From contig UPZG01000009.1 of the NCBI GenBank assembly GCA_900538705.1, positions 1 to 64,000 of the forward strand: a DNA stretch of 64,000 nucleotides, given 5' to 3'. Under the pieces are notes generated by a model. That model saw only the letters and a program-made list of their open reading frames with translations, made no database searches and was not told the origin of the DNA. Numbering within the stretch: the first letter of the stretch is position 1; the number at the start of each line of letters is the position of its first letter. The DNA comes from an uncultured Porphyromonadaceae bacterium. Lineage in GTDB: Bacteria; Bacteroidota; Bacteroidia; Bacteroidales; Barnesiellaceae_A. A program made the position numbers and the translations under genes. Below are positions 41,747 through 50,684 of this stretch, piece after piece.

Positions 41747-44515
41747 TTAAATTACAATATTTACAATTTTGTTGGGTACTACAATTATTTTTTTAGGTGT
41801 TTTTCCATCTATCCATTTCGACGAAGATTCATGTGAAAGTACTATTTTTTCTATTTCTTCGCGTGAAGTTCCTGCAGGAACTTCAATATTAAATCTCACT
41901 TTACCATTGAAAGATACAGCATACGTGACATTATCTTCTTTCAAATATTCTTCTTTATAATCTATCCACTTGGCATCACATACTGTTGTATCATGCCCCA
42001 AACGATGCCACAATTCTTCTGCTATATGAGGTGCAAAAGGTGCCAATAATATAACCAATGGTTCCAATATTTGCTGACTTTTGGTCTTTAATGCAGTCAA
42101 TTCGTTGACACAAATCATAAAGGCACTTACCGATGTATTATACGAGAAATTCTCTATATCCCATGATACTTTTTTTATCAACTTATGCAACGATTTCAAT
42201 TCGTCGCGTGTAGGAGTTTTATCGCATACAGCCCATTGGTCACCATCGAAATAGAGATTCCATAACTTACGTAAAAAACGATGTACTCCATCTATACCAT
42301 TAGTATCCCATGGTTTGCTTTGCTCAATAGGACCTAAAAACATTTCATAAAAACGCAGTGTGTCGGCACCATATTTTTCTACTATGTCGTCTGGATTGAC
42401 AACATTATACATAGACTTAGACATTTTTTCTACAGCCCAGCCGCACACATACTTTCCGTCTTCCAAAATAAATTCAGCTGTCGAAAATTCAGGTCTCCAC
42501 TGCTTAAATTTCTCTATATCAAGAATATCGTTTTCTACAATATTTACATCTACATGTATAGGTGTCACCTCATAATTATCTTTCAGGTGCAACGATACAA
42601 ATGTATTTGTATCTTTTATACGATATACAAAGTTGGAGCGGCCTTGTATCATACCTTGGTTTATCAACTTTTTGAAAGGCTCATTCTCACATACAACGTT
42701 GATATCATACAAAAATTTATTCCAAAAACGACTATATATCAAGTGTCCTGTAGCATGTTCTGTCCCTCCGACATATAAATCTACATTACGCCAATATTCA
42801 TCGGCTTTACGCGATACCAATTCCTTATCGTTATGAGGATCCATATAACGAATATAATATGCTGAAGAACCAGCAAAACCTGGCATTGTACACAATTCCA
42901 ACGGGTATCCATCTGCTGTATGCCATCCTTTTGCACGACCCAATGGAGGCTCACCAGTCTCTGTAGGTAAAAATTTATCTACCTCCGGCAACAATAAAGG
43001 TAATGAACTTTCATCCAAAACATAGGGCATACCATCTTTATAATATACAGGAAATGGTTCTCCCCAATAGCGTTGACGACTAAAGATAGCATCACGTAAA
43101 CGATAATTTACCTTTACCTTACCTAAACCTTTTTCTTGTACAAACTTTTTAGTAGCTTCAATAGCCTCTTTTACAGTAAGTCCATTTAAATCGAGTCCAT
43201 TGCCACAAGAGTTTATCATAATACCTTCTTTGGCATCGAAACTTTCATTACTTATATCACAATCTTTGATAAGAGGTATGATAGGCAAATTGAAATGTTT
43301 GGCAAAGGCATAGTCCCTACTGTCATGAGCTGGTACAGCCATAATGGCACCTGTACCATATCCGGCTAAAACATAATCGCTTATCCATATAGGTATATGT
43401 TTTCCATTCAATGGATTAATAGCATATGCACCAGAGAATACACCAGTTACACTACGGTCTATCAATCGTTCTCTTTCTGTACGATTTTTTATGCTTTCTA
43501 TATAGTTATAAACCGTTTCTTTACAATCTGGTGTTACTATTTTTTCTACGTAATCGCTTTCGGGAGCCAAAACCATAAAAGTAACACCAAATATAGTGTC
43601 GGCACGTGTTGTGAATATAGTAAGTTCTACATCACTATCGGCCACCTTAAATTGCATTTCTGTACCCTCAGAACGTCCTATCCAGTTGCGTTGAGTCTCT
43701 TTAAGACTTTCTGTCCAATCCAATTTGTCGAGTCCATCTAACAATCGTTGAGCATAAGCCGAGACACGCAAACACCACTGACGCATTATTTTTTGTTCTA
43801 CAGGATAACCTCCTCTCACAGAAACACCTTCACTTACTTCATCATTGGCCAATACAGTACCTAATTGGGGACACCAATTAACCATCGTATTACCTAAGTA
43901 TGCAATACGATAATTCATCAATATTTCTTGTTGCTCCTTTTCTGTTTTGGCATTCCACTCTTCAGCCGTAAAAGAGAGTTCTTCACTACAAACAGCATTA
44001 ATACCTTCTGTACCTTGGATAGCAAATTTTTTTACCAATTCAGAAATAGGTAATGCTTTTTGAACATCTTTACAATAGTAACTTTCAAACATCTTTATGA
44101 AAGCCCATTGTGTCCATTTATAATAAGCGGGGTCGCAAGTTCTTATTTCACGACTCCAATCATAACAAAAGCCTATTTTATCGAGTTGCTCCCTATAACG
44201 GTTTATATTTTTTTCGGTTGTTACTGCCGGATGTTGTCCCGTTTGTATAGCATATTGCTCGGCAGGCAACCCATAGGAATCATATCCCATAGGATGCAAT
44301 ACATTAAAACCTTTCAGTCTTTTATAACGTGAATATATATCAGAGGCTATGTATCCAAGAGGATGCCCTACATGCAAACCAGCTCCCGAAGGATAAGGAA
44401 ACATATCGAGTACATAATATTTGGGTTTCGATTCATCTTCTGTTACCTGATATGTATGATTATCCTTCCAATATTGCGACCAACGTTTTTCTATATCCTT
44501 AAAGTTGTATTCCAT
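41747..44515 (-). CDS. leuS: Leucyl-tRNA synthetase
   Basis: Charges tRNA-Leu. The 922-residue class I enzyme has the HIGH region DMFPYPSGAGLHVGHPLGY (about 32-50), the CP1 editing domain with TTRADTIFGVTFMVLAPES, and KMSKS (VEKMSKSMYNVVNPDD). The length, greater than the E. coli 860, fits the Bacteroidota form with an insertion. It is 14 bases after nadA and 12 before yitT. Confidence 0.96.
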   Translation of the reverse strand: MEYNFKDIEKRWSQYWKDNHTYQVTEDESKPKYYVLDMFPYPSGAGLHVGHPLGYIASDIYSRYKRLKGFNVLHPMGYDSYGLPAEQYAIQTGQHPAVTTEKNINRYREQLDKIGFCYDWSREIRTCDPAYYKWTQWAFIKMFESYYCKDVQKALPISELVKKFAIQGTEGINAVCSEELSFTAEEWNAKTEKEQQEILMNYRIAYLGNTMVNWCPQLGTVLANDEVSEGVSVRGGYPVEQKIMRQWCLRVSAYAQRLLDGLDKLDWTESLKETQRNWIGRSEGTEMQFKVADSDVELTIFTTRADTIFGVTFMVLAPESDYVEKIVTPDCKETVYNYIESIKNRTERERLIDRSVTGVFSGAYAINPLNGKHIPIWISDYVLAGYGTGAIMAVPAHDSRDYAFAKHFNLPIIPLIKDCDISNESFDAKEGIMINSCGNGLDLNGLTVKEAIEATKKFVQEKGLGKVKVNYRLRDAIFSRQRYWGEPFPVYYKDGMPYVLDESSLPLLLPEVDKFLPTETGEPPLGRAKGWHTADGYPLELCTMPGFAGSSAYYIRYMDPHNDKELVSRKADEYWRNVDLYVGGTEHATGHLIYSRFWNKFLYDINVVCENEPFKKLINQGMIQGRSNFVYRIKDTNTFVSLHLKDNYEVTPIHVDVNIVENDILDIEKFKQWRPEFSTAEFILEDGKYVCGWAVEKMSKSMYNVVNPDDIVEKYGADTLRFYEMFLGPIEQSKPWDTNGIDGVHRFLRKLWNLYFDGDQWAVCDKTPTRDELKSLHKLIKKVSWDIENFSYNTSVSAFMICVNELTALKTKSQQILEPLVILLAPFAPHIAEELWHRLGHDTTVCDAKWIDYKEEYLKEDNVTYAVSFNGKVRFNIEVPAGTSREEIEKIVLSHESSSKWIDGKTPKKIIVVPNKIVNIVI

Positions 44516-44529
44516 ATTCTATCTCTTTT

Positions 44530-45519
44530 TTATAAACCAAGTTTTTTAGATATTTCAAGCATCCTTTCAATAGGTCGTATAGCCTTATTTGCCAATTCTT
44601 TTTCTACTTTTATTTCTGGTAGTTCGTAACGTAATGTATTGTAGAGTTTCTCCATTGTATTTAATCTCATATAACTACATTCGTTACATGCACAGGTACT
44701 ATCTGCCGGTGGTGCCGGTATAAATGTCTTATCAGGACAATTTTTCTTCATTTCATGCAATATACCACTTTCTGTAGCTACTATAAAAGTTTTCTTTTCA
44801 CTCTTTATCGCATATTTTAGAAGTGCTGCCGTAGAACCTACTTTGTCGGCCAATATAAGTACTGCTTTTTTACACTCAGGATGTGCCAATACTTCGGCAT
44901 CGGGATATTGTTTTTTCAATGCTACTATCTTCTCTACTGAAAACTGTTCATGTACATGACAAGCTCCATCCCATAGTAACATATTACGACCCGTAATGCT
45001 ATTTATATAGTTTCCTAAGTTTCTATCAGGTCCGAATATGATTTTTTCATCCGCTCCAAAACTCTCTACAATTTGCCGTGCATTAGTAGAAGTTACAACA
45101 ACATCTGTCAAAGCTTTTACAGCAGCCGACGTATTTACATAAGATATTACTTTATAACCTGGATGTTGTTTTATAAAACGAGCAAAATCTTCGGCATTAC
45201 AACTGTCAGCCAAAGAACATCCTGCATTCATATCTGGAATAAGTACTTTCTTATCGGGGCATAATATTTTGGCAGTTTCACCCATAAAATGGACACCACA
45301 CATAACCAATATATCTGCATCTACCTGCGCAGCCCATTGCGCCAAAGCAAGACTATCACCCACAAAATCGGCTACATCTTGTATAGAGCCATCCTGGTAG
45401 TAATGAGCCAAGATGACAGCATTTTTTTCTTTCTTCAATTTTTTTATTTCGGTAACCAAATCTATACCATCAGGAATAGGAGCCGAAACATAGCCTTGTG
45501 AGATATTCACTTCAATCAT
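44530..45519 (-). CDS. nadA: Quinolinate synthase A
   Basis: Condenses iminoaspartate with dihydroxyacetone phosphate to quinolinate in NAD synthesis, using a 4Fe-4S cluster. In 329 residues: AHYYQDGSIQDVADFVGDSLALAQWA near the start and the cluster cysteines in VMCGVHFMGE, in CHVHEQ or nearby, and in CACNECSYMRLNT. Its partner nadB lies 2 kb away on the same strand. nadA is the first gene of the operon that runs leftward from the proposed origin. Confidence 0.95.
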   Translation of the reverse strand: MIEVNISQGYVSAPIPDGIDLVTEIKKLKKEKNAVILAHYYQDGSIQDVADFVGDSLALAQWAAQVDADILVMCGVHFMGETAKILCPDKKVLIPDMNAGCSLADSCNAEDFARFIKQHPGYKVISYVNTSAAVKALTDVVVTSTNARQIVESFGADEKIIFGPDRNLGNYINSITGRNMLLWDGACHVHEQFSVEKIVALKKQYPDAEVLAHPECKKAVLILADKVGSTAALLKYAIKSEKKTFIVATESGILHEMKKNCPDKTFIPAPPADSTCACNECSYMRLNTMEKLYNTLRYELPEIKVEKELANKAIRPIERMLEISKKLGL

Positions 45520-46039
45520 ATATTTTATTTTTCTTTTTTCTTACTTGATTTTTTGTTTTTGATAATATGTTGTTGATAGCTACAATAATTTATGATACAA
45601 ATATTTGTTTATTAAGTTATTAATATTGTATACCGTTTTATTTATAACTTATCAACATTATCACTTTTTCATAATCAATTAGTTAAGTCATACGATTAAC
45701 CATTGTTTATGCCCAACAAAGTTAATAACTTTCTCTCATAGATGTTATGGAAAACAATAGTTTTTGGTGTTTATAAGATGTGTAATATATTGTTATTTAT
45801 TCACATGGAAAAAGGGCTTAATTATGAATGTTGAAAAGTAAATATTTTTTTATACCGAATAAACAAGGTTATAAACAACCTAATGAATATTATAATAAAA
45901 CAGGTATGTATAGTTTTTATGTGAATGCTTATATTTGCATAGCAAATATAGTGTTGTTTTGAAACAGGTACTGTTTTGTAAAAGCATGTTTCTATAAATT
46001 ATTTGCTTTTAATATAATATTATCTATTTGATTATCAAC
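45520..46039. other. Proposed chromosomal replication origin (oriC)
   Basis: A 520-base AT-rich gap between divergent genes. Strand composition switches across it: 44881-45180 has 43 G to 64 C, while 46261-46500 has 61 G to 23 C (hand counts). DnaA-box-like 9-mers are TTATCAACA (45649-45657, plus), TGTTTATAA (45768-45776, minus), TTATTCACA (45797-45805, plus, matching TTATNCACA) and TTATAAACA (45869-45877, plus). Weaker ones are at 45571-45579 and 46032-46040. A parS site lies 13.5 kb away. dnaA is not in the window. Confidence 0.6.
45930..45950. promoter_or_regulatory. Perfect dyad with divergent -7 elements
   Basis: TATATTTGC (45930-45938) and GCAAATATA (45942-45950) are exact inverted repeats with a 3-base spacer. 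Each arm contains a -7 type TAnnTTTG, one on each strand. It may be an operator or part of the origin structure. Confidence 0.45.
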
Positions 46040-46576
46040 GTGAAAAAGAAAAGTATATTAGAATTGTCGAGAGTAAATGTTGTAGAATACAAGCATATTG
46101 AAAAAATAAGTTTGGTTATAATTCTTGATAATATAAGGAGTTTCAATAATGTAGGTTCTATATTCAGAACTTCTGATGCTTTTCTGGTTGAAAAAATAAT
46201 ACTTTGTGGTATTACGGCGGTTCCTCCACACCCTGATATACATAAAACAGCCTTAGGTGCCGAAGAAAGTGTAGATTGGTGCTACTATGAAGATACAGTT
46301 AGAGCTGTAGAAGATATGCAAAAAAAAGGTTATATTGTCTATGCAGTAGAACAAGTTAAGGGAAGTATGATGCTCAATTCATTGTTATTAGACAAGAATA
46401 GTAAATATGCCATAGTTTTAGGACATGAGGTAAAAGGGGTGCAACAACAGGTTGTAGATATGTGTGATGGATGTATAGAGATACCACAGTTTGGTACAAA
46501 ACACTCTCTCAATGTATCAGTGACAGCCGGATTGGTAATATGGGATATGTTTAAGCAACTTCATCAACATTGTTGA
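46040..46576 (+). CDS. SpoU/TrmH-family RNA 2'-O-methyltransferase
   Basis: 178 residues of the SPOUT (knotted) class. Motif 1 is ILDNIRSFNNVGSIFRTSDAF, motif 2 is AIVLGHEVKGV and motif 3 is IEIPQFGTKHSLNVSVTAGLVIWD. It methylates a ribose 2'-OH in tRNA or rRNA; the target is not set by sequence. The GTG at 46040 gives the family-like start (MKKKSILELSR); a TTG at 46028 is also in frame. It is the first gene to the right of the proposed origin. Confidence 0.9.
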   Translation: MKKKSILELSRVNVVEYKHIEKISLVIILDNIRSFNNVGSIFRTSDAFLVEKIILCGITAVPPHPDIHKTALGAEESVDWCYYEDTVRAVEDMQKKGYIVYAVEQVKGSMMLNSLLLDKNSKYAIVLGHEVKGVQQQVVDMCDGCIEIPQFGTKHSLNVSVTAGLVIWDMFKQLHQHC

Positions 46577-46585
46577 CAACTATGT

Positions 46586-47206
46586 TTATAACATACCCTG
46601 TTCTACTAGTACGCATATTCTTTCTATATCTTTATCTTTTCCTGTGGGGTCCCACTCGCTTTTAAGGGTAACACCGAAAATTTTTCCAAAAGCTTGCCAA
46701 AAACCGGCTCTGAAACTACCCAAAAAGGCTCTTATTATTTCATAAGAAGATTGATTGCATTCGCGATTTACCAGTTTTATAAGCATTTTTCCTTGTGAAA
46801 AAGTAAGTTTTTTAAGTACAGGTTTATACTGTTCAAAAATCTCCTTTTCCATTTTTTCCAAGTGTTTTTGCCTCGACTTATCGTCGGGCAGTGTTTCCAT
46901 GTACTGGTAGGTTTCTATTAGTATGTTGTATATAAGTTTGGCATAGGGTAGGGTACGTTTTACATCACGTACTGTTTTCCAATAGAATTTTTCTTCCTTT
47001 TTGTTTTTGAATTTTTTTGGTGGGTATATAGTTACTGGTTTTATGTTTATGACTTTTACAGTGTCGCCTTCTATAACTGCGTAATAATAACTTTCGTAAC
47101 AGCTTATGCGCAATAAAGGAACTTCCTCTGTTACGTTGGCTTTTGCTACAAAAAGAGGATATAGTAATGACAAAAATAATAGTATGATGTTTCTCTCTTT
47201 TATCAT
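46586..47206 (-). CDS. DUF4294 family exported protein
   Basis: 206 residues. A signal peptide (IILLFLSLLYPLFVAKA) is followed by a Bacteroidota-specific domain with the motif IYPPKKFKNKKEEKFYWKTVRDVKRTLPYAKLI and a conserved C-terminal stretch SSYEIIRAFLGSFRAGFWQAF. It is probably periplasmic. Function is unknown. It converges with the methyltransferase gene with a 9-base gap. Confidence 0.82.
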   Translation of the reverse strand: MIKERNIILLFLSLLYPLFVAKANVTEEVPLLRISCYESYYYAVIEGDTVKVINIKPVTIYPPKKFKNKKEEKFYWKTVRDVKRTLPYAKLIYNILIETYQYMETLPDDKSRQKHLEKMEKEIFEQYKPVLKKLTFSQGKMLIKLVNRECNQSSYEIIRAFLGSFRAGFWQAFGKIFGVTLKSEWDPTGKDKDIERICVLVEQGML

Positions 47207-47674
47207 CGTTACAAATGTAATGCATGTCTATGAGTTATCAACAAAGATATATTATAATAAATATTCATTCCTGTAAATAAGTACTGTTTATATGATGTTG
47301 ATATAACGGTAAAAAATATGTTTATAATGTGTTATATTATTGATATACAGATATTTGATAATTGTTGAAAAATGAAAGTTCAACTTGTTTACAAATTGTT
47401 TATAGAGTATGAAGTAAGAGTTGATAAGTGGTATTAAATAAGAATAGTAATAAACCTTTTTACAATTATAAATCGCAAAAGATCATATATCATGATGAAA
47501 AAGACAGTGAATGACGAATGCAGAGTCAAGTGAAAAAAGAAGTTTTCAAGCTTGGTATATGTAAAGCTACAGTTTGTCTTATGAAGAGATAATGGAGTGG
47601 ATAATTATAAGAAAAGTATTTAAATAAAAAAATCCGGGCTTCAGCCCGGATTTTTCTTTTATAGAAATAACAAA
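47207..47674. other. Second AT-rich gene-free stretch near the proposed origin
   Basis: No gene of useful size. It contains further 9-mers of the kind seen in the proposed origin: TTATCAACA at 47235-47243, TGTTTATAA at 47319-47327 and AGTTGATAA at 47419-47427. It ends with a bidirectional terminator at 47628-47660. A 13-codon frame just before the terminator is too short to call. Confidence 0.45.
47628..47660. terminator. Bidirectional terminator at the end of nadB
   Basis: AAAAATCCGGGCT (47628-47640) and AGCCCGGATTTTT (47643-47655) form a stem closed by a TTCA tetraloop, with T-runs on both strands. It clearly serves nadB on the minus strand. The plus-strand function implies a transcript coming from the left. 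Confidence 0.9.
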
Positions 47675-49243
47675 TTATTGTTTTCGTGGATGGTCTATAT
47701 TATAATGCAATCCGCGACTCTCTTTACGTTCCATGGCTTGACGCATAATGAGGTATCCGGTATTGATCATATTGCGCAACTCACAGATTTCTTTCGATAC
47801 TTTGCTTCTTTTGAAAAGACTTTCTGTCTCTTCATATAGAATATCGAGTCGTGTCCAGGCACGCTTCAATCGTAAGTCGCTTCTTACAATACCTACATAG
47901 GTACTCATGATTTGACCTACTTCTTTGGCACTTTGAGTGATGAGTACCATCTCTTCAGGAAGACTTGTTCCTTCGTCGTCCCATTCAGGTACATCGGTGC
48001 GGAAATCGTAATGATCTATATTGGCAAGAGAATGTTTAGCTGCGGCATCGGCATAAACAACGGCTTCTATCAATGAATTTGAAGCCAATCGGTTACCGCC
48101 GTGTAATCCTGTACATGAGCATTCGCCTACAGCATAGAGACGTCTGATGGAAGAACAAGCATTGATATCTACTTTAATACCACCACACAGATAGTGAGCA
48201 GCAGGTGCAACAGGTATGTAGTCGCGTGTAATATCTATACCAAGGCTTTTGCATTTTTCGTATATATTAGGGAAGTGACGACGTGTTTCTTCGGCATTTT
48301 TATGTGTCACATCGAGGTAAACATGATCTTCTCCTCTATTTTTCATTTCATTGTCTATGGCGCGAGCTACTATATCACGTGGGGCAAGTGATAAGCGTTT
48401 ATCGTATTTTTGCATAAATTCTTTACCATCGCAAGTGCGTAGTACGGCACCATAACCGCGCATGGCTTCGGTTATAAGAAAACTGGGACGGTCGCCGGGA
48501 TGATAAAGAGCTGTAGGATGGAATTGTATAAATTCCATGTCTTTTACTGTACCCTTTGCGCGATAAACCATAGCTATACCATCGCCCGTTGCAACCAATG
48601 GATTGGTCGTAGTTTGGTATACCGCACCTACACCACCGGTAGCCATCAGTGTTACTTTCGATAAGAAAGTATCTACTTCACCGGTTTCGAGATTGAGTAT
48701 ATAAGCTCCATAGCACTCAATATTGGGAGTCTGTCGTGTTACTGTAACACCAAGATGGTGTTGTGTGATGATTTCTATAGCAAAATGCTTTTCGAAAATA
48801 GTGATGTTAGGATGCTTTTTTACTGCTTTGATAAGGCTATCTTGTATCTCGGCACCTGTGTTATCTTTATGGTGAAGTATGCGAAATTCAGAATGTCCAC
48901 CCTCTTTATGAAGATCAAAATCGCCCTTTTCGTTTTTGTCGAAATGAACGCCCCAGCTAATGAGTTCTTTTATTTGTGAAGGAGCTTCGCGTACTACTTT
49001 TTCAACGGCTTGTCTGTCGCTGAGCCAGTCGCCAGCAATCATGGTATCTTCGATATGTTTATCGAAATTATCTACCAACGTGTTGGTAACAGAAGCTACA
49101 CCACCTTGTGCAAAAAAAGTGTTGGCCTCCTCGAGTTCTGTTTTGCAGACGAGAGCCACAGAACCTTTGTGAGCTACTTTCAGAGCATAACTCATGCCGG
49201 CTATACCTGACCCGATAATTAAAAAATCGAATTTCTTAACCAT
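47675..49243 (-). CDS. nadB: L-aspartate oxidase
   Basis: Oxidises aspartate to iminoaspartate for NadA. The 522-residue FAD enzyme has the N-terminal dinucleotide motif FLIIGSGIAGMSYALK, the FAQGGVASV segment, the HPTALY and RGYGAVLR segments of the active site, and GECSCTGLHGGNRLASNSLIEAVV near the FAD-binding end. It belongs to the same pathway as nadA but has a separate transcript ending at the 47628 terminator. Confidence 0.96.
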   Translation of the reverse strand: MVKKFDFLIIGSGIAGMSYALKVAHKGSVALVCKTELEEANTFFAQGGVASVTNTLVDNFDKHIEDTMIAGDWLSDRQAVEKVVREAPSQIKELISWGVHFDKNEKGDFDLHKEGGHSEFRILHHKDNTGAEIQDSLIKAVKKHPNITIFEKHFAIEIITQHHLGVTVTRQTPNIECYGAYILNLETGEVDTFLSKVTLMATGGVGAVYQTTTNPLVATGDGIAMVYRAKGTVKDMEFIQFHPTALYHPGDRPSFLITEAMRGYGAVLRTCDGKEFMQKYDKRLSLAPRDIVARAIDNEMKNRGEDHVYLDVTHKNAEETRRHFPNIYEKCKSLGIDITRDYIPVAPAAHYLCGGIKVDINACSSIRRLYAVGECSCTGLHGGNRLASNSLIEAVVYADAAAKHSLANIDHYDFRTDVPEWDDEGTSLPEEMVLITQSAKEVGQIMSTYVGIVRSDLRLKRAWTRLDILYEETESLFKRSKVSKEICELRNMINTGYLIMRQAMERKESRGLHYNIDHPRKQ

Positions 49244-49410
49244 ATATATAGTCTTTCAAGTTTGTTATATCCAATATATGCTGTGTAAGGGCACTTCCCG
49301 GCAAAGTTACACATAAAAGGCGAAGAATATATAGTATATAGGTCAACTATTTTGACCTGTTTGTCTCTGCTAAAGCGTTTTTTATGACTGAGATGTTCTT
49401 TATTGGTTTA

Positions 49411-49442
49411 TTTGCATACTGAATAGAAAACTATTAATTTTG
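49411..49442 (+). promoter_or_regulatory. Consensus promoter of the first GT4 gene
   Basis: TTTG (49411-49414), 20 bases, then TAATTTTG (49435-49442): an exact consensus, 37 bases before the ATG at 49480. Confidence 0.8.
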
Positions 49443-49479
49443 TAACGCATACATAAGAGTAACGGAAAACATATTGGTT

Positions 49480-50637
49480 ATGATTATTGGTTATGATGCA
49501 AAAAGAGCGGCAACCAATTTTACAGGATTGGGCAATTATAGTCGTTATGTAATAGATACGATGGCACAATCGTGTCCGCAATATTACTTCAATTTATACA
49601 TACCCGATACGTGTAACGAGGCAGCTTATAATAAGCTGTTGTTACGCAATAATGTGCTTTCTATATTGCCCGATACGGTGATAGGAGCATCTTATAAATC
49701 TTTGTGGCGTTCGTGGTTGATAAAAGACCAATTGGTAAGAGATAAGGTAAATTTGTTTCACGGATTAAGTAATGAGATACCCGTTGGTTTGAAAAATACC
49801 CATGTTGCATCGGTTGTTACAATACACGATCTTATTTTTTTACGCTATCCTTCGTTTTATAAATTTATAGATCGCAGTATTTACAATGCTAAGTTTGCTT
49901 ATGCTTGTCGTAATGCCGATAGGATAGTGGCAGTGAGCCAGTGTACCAAACGTGATATAGTAGAATTTTATCATATAGACCCCAACAAAATAGATGTAAT
50001 TTATCAGGGTTGTGATCCTATATTTGGTCGCAGTGTAGCAGAGAGTGAAATGCTATGTGTTCGTATGGCGTATGAGTTGCCAGAAGATTTTATACTTAAC
50101 GTAGGTACCATAGAAACTCGTAAAAATGTGTTGCTAGCCGTAAAGGCATTACCTAAGTTAGACCCTAAATATCATTTGGTGATAGTAGGACGTAAGACCT
50201 CATATGTAAACGATATTTATAAGTTTATAAGGGCAAATCGTCTTGGAGATAGGGTACATTTCATCCATGATATGGCGTTGCCCGATTTACCAGTTATATA
50301 TCGTATGGCAAAGGCCTTTGTATTCCCGTCACGATACGAAGGTTTTGGTATTCCTATTATTGAGGCTTTGACTTCGGGTGTACCTGTGGTAGCAGCTACA
50401 GGTTCTTGTCTGGAAGAGGCTGGTGGACCTTCATCTCTTTATGTTGCTCCCGATGATGTGGATGGTATGGCTGCTGCATTACAACAGATATTGACCGATT
50501 CTACATTGCGTACCACAATGATAAATCATGGTAGGGAGTATGTGCTTCGTTTCGATAGTTCGCTTATGGCATCTGCTCTACTTGAAACGTATGGTAGTGT
50601 CATAGAGATGAAAAAAAGGAGAAAAAGTAATATATGA
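49480..50637 (+). CDS. Glycosyltransferase family 4 (mannosyl/rhamnosyl type)
   Basis: 385 residues with two Rossmann domains (GT-B). The N-terminal acceptor domain includes DAKRAATNFTGLGNYSRYV. The C-terminal donor domain includes ILNVGTIETRKNVLLAVKAL, VIVGRKTSYV and the nucleotide-sugar signature FVFPSRYEGFGIPIIEALTSGVPVVAA with the EX7E-type pair. A retaining transfer to a surface polysaccharide or lipooligosaccharide core is likely; sugar and acceptor are unknown. It opens a small group with three more transferases and a sugar kinase. Confidence 0.88.
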   Translation: MIIGYDAKRAATNFTGLGNYSRYVIDTMAQSCPQYYFNLYIPDTCNEAAYNKLLLRNNVLSILPDTVIGASYKSLWRSWLIKDQLVRDKVNLFHGLSNEIPVGLKNTHVASVVTIHDLIFLRYPSFYKFIDRSIYNAKFAYACRNADRIVAVSQCTKRDIVEFYHIDPNKIDVIYQGCDPIFGRSVAESEMLCVRMAYELPEDFILNVGTIETRKNVLLAVKALPKLDPKYHLVIVGRKTSYVNDIYKFIRANRLGDRVHFIHDMALPDLPVIYRMAKAFVFPSRYEGFGIPIIEALTSGVPVVAATGSCLEEAGGPSSLYVAPDDVDGMAAALQQILTDSTLRTTMINHGREYVLRFDSSLMASALLETYGSVIEMKKRRKSNI

Positions 50638-50684
50638 TTGTCCTCTAATTTATAGAAAAGTATAAAATATCTTTGAATGCATTT

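Noticed and set aside
47492..47533. A 13-codon frame before the 47628 terminator
   Set aside because: Too short to support as a gene; kept only as a remark on the gene-free stretch.
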